64,000 bases of DNA from Erythroxylum novogranatense. Taxonomy: Eukaryota > Streptophyta > Magnoliopsida > Malpighiales > Erythroxylaceae. A program made the position numbers and the translations under genes. The notes below the pieces were generated by a model that saw only the letters and a program-made list of their open reading frames with translations, ran no database searches and had not been told where the DNA came from. The first letter of the stretch is position 1. The number at the start of each line of letters is the position of its first letter. The stretch spans positions 30,486,540 through 30,550,539 of the forward strand of contig CM057233.1 in NCBI GenBank assembly GCA_029891385.1. Reading direction: 5' to 3'. Below, in pieces: positions 22,284-34,856 of this stretch.

Positions 22284-22866
22284 ATGGAATCTCAACAAAA
22301 TCAAAGTGCAGCTGATTCGAATGCTACTCAAGAACTTGTAGCTAATAACACATCTTCAACATTTCAAGAAGCCATACCAACAAACATTCATGGCAATGTT
22401 GAATCGAGTTCAAACGTTACTGCAGATCATAAAAGGAGATTGACATTGGTAGTTTGGCAGCACTTTAAGAAACAAAAAATTAATGGATTGGAGAAGGCTG
22501 TGTGTAACTATTGCAATAAAAAATTAACAGGAAAGAGCACTGATGGCACAAGGCACTTGCATTATTATTTTAAGATATGTCCACGAAGAAGTGTCAGAGA
22601 TATAGGACAACAAGTAATCATAACCGAAGAAACAAGAAGAGGAAACAAAGAAGCGGTGAATATAAAAAAGTTCTCATTTGATCAAGAGAGTATCTTGCTA
22701 AAATGATCATTTTGCATGAATATCCTTTAAACATGGTGGAACATCATGGATTTCGTTATTATTCTGCTAGTTTACAGCCTTTATTCAAGATTCCTAGTAG
22801 AAATACAATCAAAAGTGACATTTTAAGGATTTACGATATCGAGAGGGCAAAGACTTTAAGTCTATT
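22284..22866 (+). pseudogene. hAT transposase, N-terminal part with BED zinc finger
   Basis: The ATG at 22284 directly follows a pyrimidine-A-rich stretch ending CAG, a likely splice acceptor. The BED zinc finger spans about residues 55-105: VWQHFKK, CNYCNKKLTGKSTDGTRHL and a final C. After residue 135 a one-base frame change near 22690 is needed to continue into MIILHEYPLNMVEHHGFR and LQPLFKIPSRNTIKSDI, the conserved block before the hAT catalytic region. Element B interrupts it at 22867 with duplication of CTATT. BED fingers bind transposon ends; this copy is broken. Confidence 0.9.
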
Positions 22867-25720
22867 TGTAACATCCCACCCCCTACTGGAAGGGTAAAAT
22901 GGTAAAATTGGCATAGGATGGGATAGATTGGGATTGCATAGGACTGCTTATGCATAATAGGATTGCTACACAGTAGCAATTGTACACATGAAATGACTGT
23001 ACATGCATCCATGACATTCTCGGTTTTCGTGTCGAATATATTTTTATTGAGATTAACGTGATTAGTGGGTTTGAAAAATTATTCTGAGTGCCCTAAAATT
23101 TGTTTTATATTTTATAGGATTTTCAGAAATTTTTCTGGAATTTTCCGGAGAAAATTCCCGAACTGGCAAAATCGCCGGTCTATGGCCTAAAGGTGTTTTT
23201 GTTATGGAAAACGTGGTTTTCGTGTTTGAAAAATTATTTGGAGTGAACTGTTATGTGTTTTACAATTTTGGGCAATTTCGGTAATTTTCAAAAAAATAAT
23301 TCGGGGAAAAGTCCTGAACCGGAAAAATAATCGCCAAATGGCAAACCGGTTGATTTTCTACTGTTATTTTGGTACTAAGCTATTAAATATCTTAGTGGGA
23401 CCCATAAGTGGGCCTTTAAAACAAGTGGGAACCGAAATTTGGATTGAAATTGCTTGGTATTTGTTTTATTATTTTCAAAAATTGTGATTGGCCCTTTGAC
23501 TTTTCCATATTTGACTTTATGACCTAAGCATTTAAGGCTTATCTTAGGTGGCTGATTCTCGACTGTTCTATTGTGGGAAGAGTGAAAAATTGGATGGTTG
23601 CTCTTTTGGCTTTGTTTCATCCGTATAACTCCTTCTCCTTTCCTTCTCATCGATTTTCTTCATTTGTTTTCATTTCATTGCTACTTTCTTTGTCCTTCTT
23701 TGCTCTAAGCTTTAACCTTTTCCCTCCTTACCATGGGATAACCGTACTTGAAGAGTAGAAAGGAGAGGAAATAAAGTTATTGGTGAAGTTAAGAATTGAA
23801 GATTGGAAGCTTATTAGGTAAGTTCTATTGTTAAGCCTTAGTTATGCTTTAATTATGTAGTTAATGAATCATGGTTATTATATGCATGCAATGGGAATTA
23901 TGGAGCATTTATTATGCTTATTGATGCCTTAATTTGATGAAAAGTATAGGTGGAATTGGTGGTATAAGGTGAGGTTTGAGTATGGTTGGATGAAGTAGTA
24001 TAAGTGAAGTGTTGTGGCTTAATTCTTGCATAATATTGATGAGGTAAGTGCTGCCAATTTTTGGTAGGTATGCCTAGTGAATGTAGACATGATATAGGGA
24101 CTGATTTTGTGTCCATTTGAGATGCTTATGGTAGTAGAATTGGAATAGGCATGATAGGAAGTGTATTGGAGAAGTAAAGCTGGAAAATGGATTTTGACCC
24201 TTTGTCTTGATTTGAGCATAACTCATTGTGTGGTTATCCAAATGAGGCAAGGTTTGTGCCCACTGAAACTTTGGGATGTTGGCTTCAATTTGAATGGGTT
24301 TTGTTAAATTGTAATCCTAGAGGGTCGAATTTTTGCATGGAAAGTTTCTGTTTTGTTGTCTGTAAACAGTACCCGCAAGTATGACCAATGAGTTTTGCTG
24401 ATTTTTCTAAATCAATTGATATGGAATTAGGTAAAAAATGGTCTTCATGAAAGTTGAAGCATTTTGAGTTAGCTTTCCATTGCCACCGATCTTGCATTTT
24501 TTTGACATGTATATTGGGAGATATGAACTGATTACTATTGACTGGTTTTATGCTTTTTGGAGAAACCTAGCCTAATTGTCGATTTTGTGAGCTTTCATAT
24601 TGGAAGCAATTTTAGTAATTTTTATGAATTGAATTGGAGTTTGAATTGTACTGAAGAGTTCTAGATGACACATTGATCTTGAAAATGATATATGGCTTAT
24701 AATTTTTGGAACTCAGATGTGGGAGATATGGAATTTCAAATTCTGAACCTACATTGTGATGTTAAGTGCTGATTAGGTTAGAAACTTCCATAACAGATTT
24801 GAAACTGTTAGAGGCTGAATTGGAGTTTGGTTATTTCAGGAAGAATTGAATTTTGAGGATTTATCTTTTCAGGGATATAAAGTTCTGAGTTTTCTGACTT
24901 GTGTACAGGGAGTTATGCTTGTTATAAGTTTACTGCTCAAAATGTATGATTTCAGGGACAGCAACATTGAGTGAATTAATTGACCTAGTTAGCATGGGAA
25001 TTGAAATTTGGGTTGTTTCATGAAAGTTGTATATAACATTGGGAGCTTGATGAGCATATTTTTTGTCTAATTTTTGACTGCCTAGAATGAAAGTTAGCGA
25101 ATTTCCAATGACTGTTCTGTTTAGGGAAGTGATTGTGTAGGCAGTAGCTGGTACTGGGATTTTGACACCCTTAGGGGTGAAATTGATTTTTCTGATCTAA
25201 AGGAAACTTGTAGAGGGTTTCATTATCTTTCCAACAAAGTATGGGTTGTATTTTTCTGAATTGTGTAGAATAAGTTATGATTTATTGAAATTCGGACAGA
25301 AAATGGAACAAAAGGGAGGGTTTAACCTATTTTATGTTTATTTATATATTTTTTATTGATTTGAGCTTCTTTCGCTCATATCTTTTCCGTCCGACGTCCG
25401 ATTGACCCAATTCTTGAGGCATCGGATTCAGTGAATATTTAATTTCATTTTATGAGGAATTGAGAATTTTTGGATGGGAAATTGACGTGGGCCCGGGTAA
25501 CGGAGCCTTTACTCATTTTTTTATTTAATTGGGGACCTATAAAGGTCCAAATTGAGCGCCATCAGCGCCATTGGGTTTCTAATTTTTAAATGGATTTTTC
25601 TGATGGCAATTATTGGATTAGGGCCGGGAATCTCATGAACATGCATTTTTCACTCACATGTGCATTATTACTAGTTCAGATTGAATAGTTAGTGATCGGT
25701 TTCTTTTCTGATTATTATAG

Positions 25721-25786
25721 AGGCACTCTTGGAGCGTCGATTTATCGACGTTACTGAGACTTCCAGATATTCGCTCGAAAGTACAG
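25721..25786 (+). other. Putative LTR mini-exon (B 5' LTR)
   Basis: 66 nt bounded by GATTATTATAG and GTGAGTAACC. It contains CGTCGA-TTTA-TCGACG, a perfect 6-bp stem. The copy in the other LTR (33475-33540) keeps the stem but has TCTC in the loop. Splicing is inferred from the sites and from the equal position and size in A and C. Confidence 0.4.
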
Positions 25787-26232
25787 GTGAGTAACCTAGT
25801 TGGTTCCTCAACCTTTATGTGTTTAAGATTTTGCAATTATGCCATGTGGAGATAATGGAAGGTTTATGTGTGTTTAATTTTGATTGATTTGGACCATAGG
25901 TGTCAAATATTTGGAATGAGATAACGGTGCTACTTGTGTATTTGTTTGTGAATGGGGATCTCGGACCAAAGGTCCGAGGGAATGAGAAATTGATATTGAA
26001 GTGTTAATTGTCTGTTTCGATACATGTGATATGGTATGATGCAATAAATTGAAAATGTATATGATTAAACTACCGGACCGAAAGTCCAAAGAAATGGCAA
26101 ATAGCATTGACATATAAATGGAAATTGGTCACTGAACTATAACTGACTGTAAATGGGAATTGGAGCATATGCATCCATGTATAATGGTATGATCAGATAA
26201 AGGCAGTTGTGACCGGAGCAGCCACCGTATCA

Positions 26233-26361
26233 GGGCATATCACGCCCAACGTATATGAGAGTTTTTCAGCTCAACGCACAGGACCTCAGGTCCAACGTAT
26301 TCAGAGCCTCAGGCTCAATGTATCAGGACTGCAAGCCCAATGTTTTCAGAGCCACTGGCTC
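26233..26361. repeat. Run of hairpin palindromes with shared linker (B 5' LTR)
   Basis: Successive stems differ in sequence but keep pairing: GGGC...GCCC (26233-26247), a weak GAG...CTC (26257-26272), GGACCTCAGGTCC (26281-26293), GAGCCTCAGGCTC (26304-26316), GGACTGCAAGCCC (26326-26338; GGGCTGCAAGCCC in the other LTR) and GAGCCACTGGCTC (26349-26361). The linkers are similar: AACGTATAT, AACGTATTCA, AATGTATCA, AATGTTTTCA. The repeat step is about 22-24 bp. The second copy lies at about 33994-34121. Confidence 0.8.
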
Positions 26362-27092
26362 ACCGTTAATGAGCTCAGGCGCATGGTCACAACAACGTAA
26401 TGAAAATGGAAAGGGTCTCATGTGCATTGCATATATGGTATGATTAAATGTGGATTGTATGAAAGGCGATACGCCTTGCATTTATGAATTGTGATCATTT
26501 GTGATAGTTGGTAAATTATGTGTATATGCATGAATTGAGTGAACCATCGATGATGGTTTCTCACTGAGTTCGCAAACTCGCCCAATATTGCAATTATTTT
26601 TCAGGAATTGAAGAGTACCCCGTTAGACTCACGGGAGTATGCCTACTGCACTTAAGTCAAGGTTCGAGGTCGGGATCAGTTCACGTCTGCATTAGTGTCA
26701 TTATGTTCCTGTGAAAATTTGTATTTTTTCGCAAAATGATACTGTTATTTCTGAGGGTCCCCAAATTGATAAATGTTGTATTTTAATGTGATTACTGAAA
26801 GTGTTCAGGAACAACATTGGGACCAATTTGATTTTGATTTCTCGTACTTGTAATAGTTAAATGCTGTGGAGTGTCCTTTATGAGAGAAATTGTATTATGT
26901 TTGAAAATGATTTCGTATTAGAACGGGCCCAAATTATTTACTAATATTTGCGCACTAAATTGGTTTTTTAAAAAAAATGTATTACCGACTTTTGAACTGC
27001 ATCGATTGCTCTAACATACCACCCTCGTGAGGCACGAGCTCGGATATCACCGTCGATGTCGGGTTTGGGTCTCCCGGGAGTGGGGTGCTACA

Positions 27093-30000
27093 TTTGTGGT
27101 ATCAGAGCACAGTAGTACGTAATGTATCTGGGCACAGTCTGAAACATAGGTCAAGTTGCATGCATTTGAGTCGTGTCGTTGCAGACCGTGGTAACTGATC
27201 CCTAGTATGAGACGCACGAGGATAAATCCTACGTGTGCATACGTGTTAAGTGACTAAGTAAGAGAAAAATGAGACCGTATTAGACTGTGAGCCCATGAAT
27301 GTGTTTGGGCATTGAGGAATGGGAAAAAGGAAACATAAATAATGAGAATTATAATGTATTGTGGTTTGTATGATTGATTAAGGAAAGATTACGGCGATAG
27401 AGAACGAATATGTCTAGAACTGGGAGAGGTCCACTGGAAATATGAGAAGTATATTGGTCATAGGCCGTAATAAAAGTTAAAGTTCGGGAGTGAGAGCTCT
27501 GACTGTAGATGCGATGAAATGGGAAATATTGAAACTGAGTAAAACGTAGATGGTTTGATTAGGCAAATATTGATTCACTGTATTACACCTATTGGTGTTA
27601 GACATCAGTAGATATCATAGAGAGATGATGATAGTGAGATTGTAATAAGAGCAATATTGTACCGTAATGGTCTACCTAGAACTGAAAGAGTACCTAGTAG
27701 GGTAAGAAAAAGTAGACATGGTGAGATAAAAGTGTGCAGATAAAGCTGAAATGAACTCGTGAAGCAGGAAGGATCTTGAGCGATAAGCGTGAGACTGAAA
27801 TGGTTATGCGAATATTGTGATAAGGGTTTGGAAATCAGTATAATAAAATCGTAAGGGAAAAAGACAGACTGACAATTTTTACTGATTGTATATCGGGAAA
27901 TTTTGGATTGGTTGAATATGTGGATTTGGACACAGAAATGATAAATGGATGGGTAAAGTAGATAAATGGATGGAGATAAAGTGGAGTTGTATCAACGGAT
28001 TTGTCGGGTATTGGGGATTGTGAATACTGGGGAAAATAAAGAGATACGTGGTAATAAGGAGATGATAGTGTATAAATCAAGCTGTTATGACCTTACAAGG
28101 TCAAGCCTGCATGTGACGGATATGAAAATAAAATGATGAGACATATAGTTCAATGATATGTGGAAAATGAAACAATGATAGTGATACATGAAAAGAGTTG
28201 TCGCATTTACCGTTGGGAGTATTTATTGGATAGTAAAGTTGATCGTGATTAATGAAACGTATGTGAAAGATATGAGAAGAAATAAAGAATGATTATGGAA
28301 TCAGTCCTCTATTTGAGGATCAATATAAACAGGGAGGAGTATGGTGAAAGTCTAAATGGTATAGGTTACTAATTGGTCTCCGGATAAGATGAAATATGTT
28401 CTAGTGATGTGTAGATTACTGAATAAGTGTTGAAGAAGTGTTTAGGTGACTATCGCATGGGACCCTAGTGCAAGGAATGTTCTGATCTTTAATTTATGGC
28501 ATCAAATTGTTCTGATTGAGCTAGTGCGTATAGTTAAGAATGATTGAAAAGCAATTAGGGACACTAATTGGCTGATGAGATTTAAATGAAATGAGATATG
28601 ACGGTAGCAAGACTTATGTGAATGACTAGAATAAAAGCGAGTATGTATGTATTAAATCAAAATGTGAATTGAGTCATGTCTCAAGAGGAGACTTAGGCAT
28701 ACTCTTGAGGTTTTATGCATTTTGTGTGTACGGAATGTAAAGTATCCAATGACGAAATGGAATGTTGATTAGAGGTGATCCTATTGCAATGTGAAACCAT
28801 ATGTGATGCAAAAGCTGTTGGGAAATCTTGATATATAAAATACTCAAATGAAGTGGAATTTATGGAAGTCCAAGTACGGATGATTAGGTATTGGCATATA
28901 TCAATGTGAATGACGAAAAACAATTGAAAAGAGAAATGGTTAACGACAAGAAACCGAAAGGAAGACTGACAATGACGTGGTGTAGTGTTACCTTCATAAA
29001 GGGATCGCAAATACACTATTTGTGGACTCAACAAAAAAGTTGAATGATGTATGGTAAAATTAATAAAACCCTAATGGGAAATTTTGCGAAGTAAGCAAAT
29101 GTGGTGACTATGCTTATAAACGGAATGTGTTGGAAAGTGTTGAACAGTGAAAAGTAAAAAGAACTATATGAATAAGTGAAGAATTTGATACTGAGGATAA
29201 GCATACCATTGGAGAGTGGGCAGTGTGTGATGAACTGAGACAATATGTTAATGGTATAAGATAAATCGAACTGACGTTGATAAATGGTATTGGAGACTTT
29301 AGATTCCTATAAGGATACATTGTTAATTCGAGGAAAAAGATGGGCATAAATGACTACTATACTGGCAATGTTGAAATAAACAGAAAATTCTGCCGACTAA
29401 ATTCAAATAGTGAACAATTGCAATGAACAGATTCCAGATATTGGGATTTCCAATGAATATCAAGTAGATTATGGGTAAGTGTGCAGTGTTTCTGGAAAAT
29501 GGAAATACTGGATAAGGGTAAGAATGGTTAAGAGTGCAGGAGTTTAAGTGGTGAGTCTTATGATGAGTCTGAATATGCGAGTCAAATCGAAAATACAATA
29601 TCGAATGATTTAAAGAAGAGGTATGGGTACCCGATAAAAAGTGCTAGAACAAGAAAGTGAATAGTCGAAGCTAAACATTCTCGTAATCATATGCAAAAGG
29701 TGAAATTGAATAAATGTGGGTATAGAATGAAGTGATTATTGATTCAAGTGCTTATAGGTGTAAATGTTCAACAGGAAAAATGTTTGATTATGATCGTGTT
29801 ATCGAGTTCTGATTTACTGTAGGGATATACTGCTACACTGCACAATACCTAACGGGAGTCAAAGACCATAATGGATTTGAGACTGTGATGAGTGAGACAA
29901 AGGAAAGCGACTTAGGAAAACTGAATGGGTTATTGGAGGTAAAACCGGATCGGACAAATGAATTAGCGTAAAGTACATATCCAAATAGAGTGTGTGAATA

Positions 30001-30627
30001 CTATAGAATAGTAAATTGTCTAAAGAGAATTGAAGTTGAACAGAAAGTCAATGGATTATAAAGAATGACTGCAGTAGGTAAATTATCATTGGTTTTAGCG
30101 AAATGGAGCTAAGTGTCATTGTATTAGTATAAAAAGGAAAGTGAAGTGACAAGGACAAGATAAATGATGTTATTGTAAGTATCACCTTGAACAGATGTAC
30201 TCAATGGAATATGAATTAGTCTGTATGTTACTAGAGAAAAAGGTATTGGATGGTAGTGAGAATAAGGTAAAATTAGTAATCTAGACTGGATGGATAACAC
30301 GTGATAAGTGAACAGGTTCGGAAATAAGGAAATGAATCATAGCAGCGGAATAAAAGGTAATAGCTACTCTGAAAATGGTAAGTGAGATAGTTAAGAGAGT
30401 GAGATCGCCAACTGACAGTCTTGTGGAGTCTGTTTATCGTGACGAGTGATAATGAATTAGCCAAATAAGTGACGGAACAACTGACTGAATATGGTTACTG
30501 TGACCTTTCGGAAAATGAATTATGGAATGTAAAAGTGTATGGGACATGTAGAAACATATGATTACTGTCATACTGAACCATTGATTGAGAATTTCGAGGA
30601 CGAAATTTTTTATAAGGAGGGGGTAAT
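27093..30627 (+). other. Non-coding interior of element B
   Basis: The TGGTATCAGAGC primer-binding site is at 27097-27108. At about 27209 an ATGAGACGCACGAGGA segment resembles the start of Tekay gag, but the frame closes within 15 codons. The remaining 3.4 kb is purine-rich on the plus strand and shows no retroviral motif in any frame; the longest open stretches are about 90-115 codons on the minus strand without recognisable content. The polypurine tract TAAGGAGGGGG lies at 30612-30623. Confidence 0.8.
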
Positions 30628-33600
30628 TGTAACATCCCACCCCCTACTGGAAGGGTAAAATGGTAAAATTGGCATAGGATGGGATAGATTGGGATTGCAT
30701 AGGACTGCTTATGCATAATAGGATTGCTACACAGTAGCAATTGTGCACATGAAATGATTGTACATGCATACATGACATTCCCGGTTTTCGTGTCGAATAT
30801 ATTTTTATTGGGATTAACGTGGTTAGTGGGTTTGAAAAATTATTTTGAGTGCCCCAAAAATTGTTTTATATTTTATAGGATTTTCAGGAATTTTCCGGAG
30901 AAAATTCCTGAATTGGCAAAATCGCCGATCTATGGCCTAAAGGTGTTTTTGTTATGAAAAACGTGATTTTCGTGTTTGAAAAATTATTTGGAGTGAACTG
31001 TTATGTGTTTTACAATTTTGGGCAATTTCGGTAATTTTCAAAAAAATAATTCGGGGAAAAGTCCTGGACCGGAAAAATAATCGCCAAATGGCAAACCGGT
31101 TGATTTTCTACTGTTATTTTGGTACTAAGCTATTAAATATCTTAGTGGGACCCATAAGTGGGCCTTTAAAACAAGTGGGAACCGAAATTTGGATTGAAAT
31201 TGCTTGGTATTTGTTTTATTATTTTCAAAAATTGTGATTGGCCCTTTGACTTTTCCATATTTGACTTTATGACCTAAGCATTTAAGGCTTATCTTAGGTG
31301 GCTGATTCTCGACTCTTCTATTGTGGGAAGAGTGAAAAATTGGATGGTTGCTCTTTTGGCTTTGTTTCATCCGTATAACTCCTTCTCCTTTCCTTCTTAT
31401 CGATTTTTTTCATTTGTTTTCATTTCATTGCTACTTTCTTTGTCCTTCTTTGCTCTAAGCTTTAACCTTTTCCCTCCTTACCATGGGATAACCGTACTTG
31501 AAGAGTAGAAAGGAGAGGAAATAAAGTTATTGGTGAAGTTAAGAATTGAAGATTGGAAGCTTATTAGGTAAGTTCTATTGTTAAGCCTTAGTTATGCTTT
31601 AATTATGTAGTTAATGAATCATGGTTATTATATGCATGCAATGAGAATTATGGAACATTTATTATGCTTATTGATGCCTTAATTTGATGAAAAGTATAGG
31701 TGGAATTGGTGGTATAAGGTGAGGTTTGAGTATGGTTGGATGAAGTAGTATAAGTGAAGTGTTGTGGCTTAATTCTTGCATAATATTGATGAGGTAAGTG
31801 CTGCCAATTTTTGGTAGGTATGCCTAGTGAATGTAGACATGATATAGGGACTGATTTTGTGTCCATTTGAGATGCTTATGGTAGTAGAATTGGAATAGGC
31901 ATGATAGGAAGTGTATTGGACAAGTAAAGCTGGAAAATGGATTTTTGACCCACTGTACTGATTTGAGCATAACTCATTGTGTGGTTATCCAAATGAGGCA
32001 AGGTTTGTGCCCACTGAAACTTTGGGATGTTGGCTTCAAATTTGTGTGAAATGGGTGTTGTTAAATTGTAATCCTAGAGGGTCGAATTTTTGCATGGAAA
32101 GTTTCTGTTTTGTTGTCTATGAACAGTACCCGCAAGTATGACCAATGAGTTTTGCTGATTTTTCTAAATTAATTGATATGGAATTAGGGAAAAATGGTCT
32201 TCATGAAAGTTGAAGAATTTTGAGTTAGCTTTCCATTGCCACTGATCTTGCATTTTTTTGACATGTATATTGGGAGATATGAATTGATTACTATTGACTG
32301 GTTTTATGCTTTTTGGAGAAACCTAGCCTAATTGTCGATTTTGTGAGCTTTCATATTGGAAGCAATTTTAGTAATTTTTGTGAATTGAATTGGAGTTTGA
32401 ATTGTACTGAAGAGTTCTAGATGACACATTGATCTTGAAAATGATATATGGCTTATAATTTTTGGAACTCAGATGTGGGAGATATGGAATTTCAAATTCT
32501 GAACCTACATTGTGATGTTAAGTGCTGATTAGGTCAGAAACTTGCATAACATATTTGAAACTGTTAGAGGCTGAATTGGAGTTTGGTTATTTCAGGAAGA
32601 ATTGAAGTTTGAGGATTTATCTTTTCAGGGATATAAAGTTCTGAGTTTTCTGACTTGTGTACAGGGAGTTATGCTTGTTACAAGTTTACTGCTCAAATTG
32701 TATGATTTCAGGGACAGCAACATTGAGTGAATTAATTGACCTAGTTAGCATGGGAATTGAAATTTGGGTTAAAGTTGTAGATAACATTGGGATCTTGATG
32801 AGCATATTTTTTGTCTAATTTTTGACTGCCTAGAATGAAAGTTAGCGAATTTCCAATGATTGTTCTGTTTTTGGAAGTGATTGTGTAGGCAGTAGAGTAG
32901 CTGGTACTGGGATTTTGACACCCTTAGGGGTGAAATTGATTTTTCTGATCTAAAGGAAACTTGTAGAGGGTTTCATTAACTTTACAACAAGGTATGGTTT
33001 GTATTTTTCTAAATTGTGTAGAATAAGTTATGATTTATTGAAATTCGGACAGAAAATGGAACAAAAGGGAGGGTTTAACCTATTTTATGTTTATTTTTAT
33101 ATTTTTTTATTGATTTGAACTTCTTTCGCTCATATATTTTCCGTCCGACGTCCGATTGACCCAATTCTTGAGGCATCGGATTCAGTGAAAATTTAATTTC
33201 ATTTTTTGAGGAATTGAGAATTTTTGGATGGGAAATTGACGTGAGCCCGGGTAACGGAGCCTTTACTCACTTTTTTATTTAATTGGGGACCTATAAAGGT
33301 CCAAATTGAGCGCCGTCAGCGCCATTAGGTTTCTAATTTTTAAACGGATTTTTCTGATGGCAATTATTGGATTAGGGTCGGGAATCTCATGAACATGCAT
33401 TTTTCACTCACATGTGCATTATTACTAGTTCGGATTGAATAGTTAGTGATCGGTTTATTTTCTGATTATTATAGAGGCACTCTTGGAGCGTCGATCTCTC
33501 GACGTTACTGAGACTTCTAGATATTTGCTCGAAAGTACAGGTGAGTAACCTAGTTGGTTCCTCAACCTTTATGTGTTTAAGATTTTGCAATTATGCCATG

Positions 33601-34851
33601 TGGAGATAATGGAAGGTTTATGTGTGTTTAATTTTGATTGATTTCGGACCATAGGTGTCTGAAATATTTGGAATGAGATAACGAAGTGCTACTTGTGTGT
33701 AACTGTTTGTGAATAGGGGATCTCGGACCAAAGGTCCGAGGGAATGAGAAATTGATATTGAAGTATTAATTATTTGTTTCGATACATGTGATATAGTATG
33801 ATGCAATAAATTGAAAATGTATATGATTAAACTACCGGACCGAAAGTCCGAAGAAATGGCAAATAGCATTGACATATAAATGGAAATTGGTCACTGAACT
33901 ATAACTGACTGTAAATGGGAATTGGAGCATATGCATCCATGCATAATGGTATGATCAGATAAAGGCAGTTATGACTGGAGCAGCCACCGTATCAGGGCAT
34001 ATCACGCCCAACGTATATGAGAGTTTTCAGCTTAACGCACAGGACCTCAGGTCCAACGTATTCAGAGCCTCAGGCTCAATGTATCAGGGCTGCAAGCCCA
34101 ATGTTTTCAGAGCCACTAGCTCACCGTTAATGAGCTCAGGCGCATGGTCACAACAACGTAATGAAAATGGAAAGGGTCTCTTGTGCATTGCATATATGGT
34201 ATGATTAAATGTGGATTGTATGAAAGGCGATATGCCTTGCATTTATGAATTGTGATCATTTGTGATAGTTGGTAAATTGTGTGTATATGCATGAATTGAG
34301 TGAACCATCGATGATGGTTTCTCACTGAGTTCGCAAACTCACCCAACATTGCAATTATTTTTCAGGAATTGAAGAGTACCCCGTTAGACTCACGGGAGTA
34401 TGCCCATCGCACTTAAGTCAAGGTTCGAGGTCGGGATCGGTTCACGTGCATTAGTGTCATTCTGCTTCTCGTGAAAATTTGTATTTTCCGCAAAATGATA
34501 TTGTTATTTTCGAGGGTCCCCAAATTGATAAATGTTGTATTTTAATGTGATTACTGAAAGTGTTCAGGAACAGCATTGGGCCCAATTTGATTTTGATTTC
34601 TCGTACTTGTAATAGTTAAATGCTGTGGAGTGTCCTTTATGAGAGAAATTGTACTATGTTTGAAAATGATTTCGTATTAGAATGGGCCCAAATTATTTAC
34701 TAATATTTATGCACTAAATTGGTTTTCAAAAAATGTATTACTGAGCTTTTCGAATCGCATCGATTGTTTCTAAGATACCACCCTCGTGAGGCACGAGCTC
34801 GGATATCACCGTCAATGTCGGGTTCGGGTCTCCCGGGAGTGGGGTTCTACA
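30628..34851 (+). repeat. 3' LTR of element B
   Basis: Full-length partner of 22867-27092, very similar throughout, ending GGTTCTACA before CTATT. Differences are scattered substitutions and small indels, for example in the module region and at 34134, where GAGCCACTGGCTC has become GAGCCACTAGCTC. It has the same internal sites: mini-exon 33475-33540, hairpin array about 33994-34121, conserved block 34298-34354, acceptor-like site ending at 34365. Confidence 0.92.
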
Positions 34852-34856
34852 CTATT

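Larger units (their letters stand above)
22867..27092 (+). repeat. 5' LTR of element B
   Basis: Runs TGTAACATCCC...GGTGCTACA. Notable parts: GTAAGT donor-like site at 23818; a run of about six degenerate modules of roughly 190 bp (24180-25320); putative mini-exon 25721-25786 with stem CGTCGA...TCGACG; a perfect hairpin CTCGGACC-AAA-GGTCCGAG near 25960; the hairpin array 26233-26361; the A/B conserved block 26537-26594; and an acceptor-like TTTTTCAG ending at 26604. Short open frames inside are not conserved as proteins. Confidence 0.92.
22867..34851 (+). mobile_element. LARD-like non-autonomous gypsy element with 4.2-kb LTRs (element B)
   Basis: LTRs of 4226 and 4224 bp flank a 3535-bp interior. 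Target duplication CTATT is exact at 22862-22866 and 34852-34856. A primer-binding site (27097-27108) and polypurine tract (about 30612-30623) are in place. The interior has no gag, protease, reverse transcriptase, RNase H or integrase motif in any frame, yet ends with the same TTTCGAGGACGAAATTTTTT stretch that closes the chromodomain frame of A and C. Structure and sizes fit a large retrotransposon derivative mobilised by a related Tekay-type element. Confidence 0.88.

Noticed and set aside
27097..27108. TGGTATCAGAGC motifs as tRNA gene fragments
   Set aside because: They are primer-binding sites next to LTRs; no cloverleaf sequence surrounds them.
27093..30627. Minus-strand frames of 70-115 codons in the B interior
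   Set aside because: No recognisable domain; the low stop frequency fits the purine-rich plus strand, whose complement lacks stop triplets.
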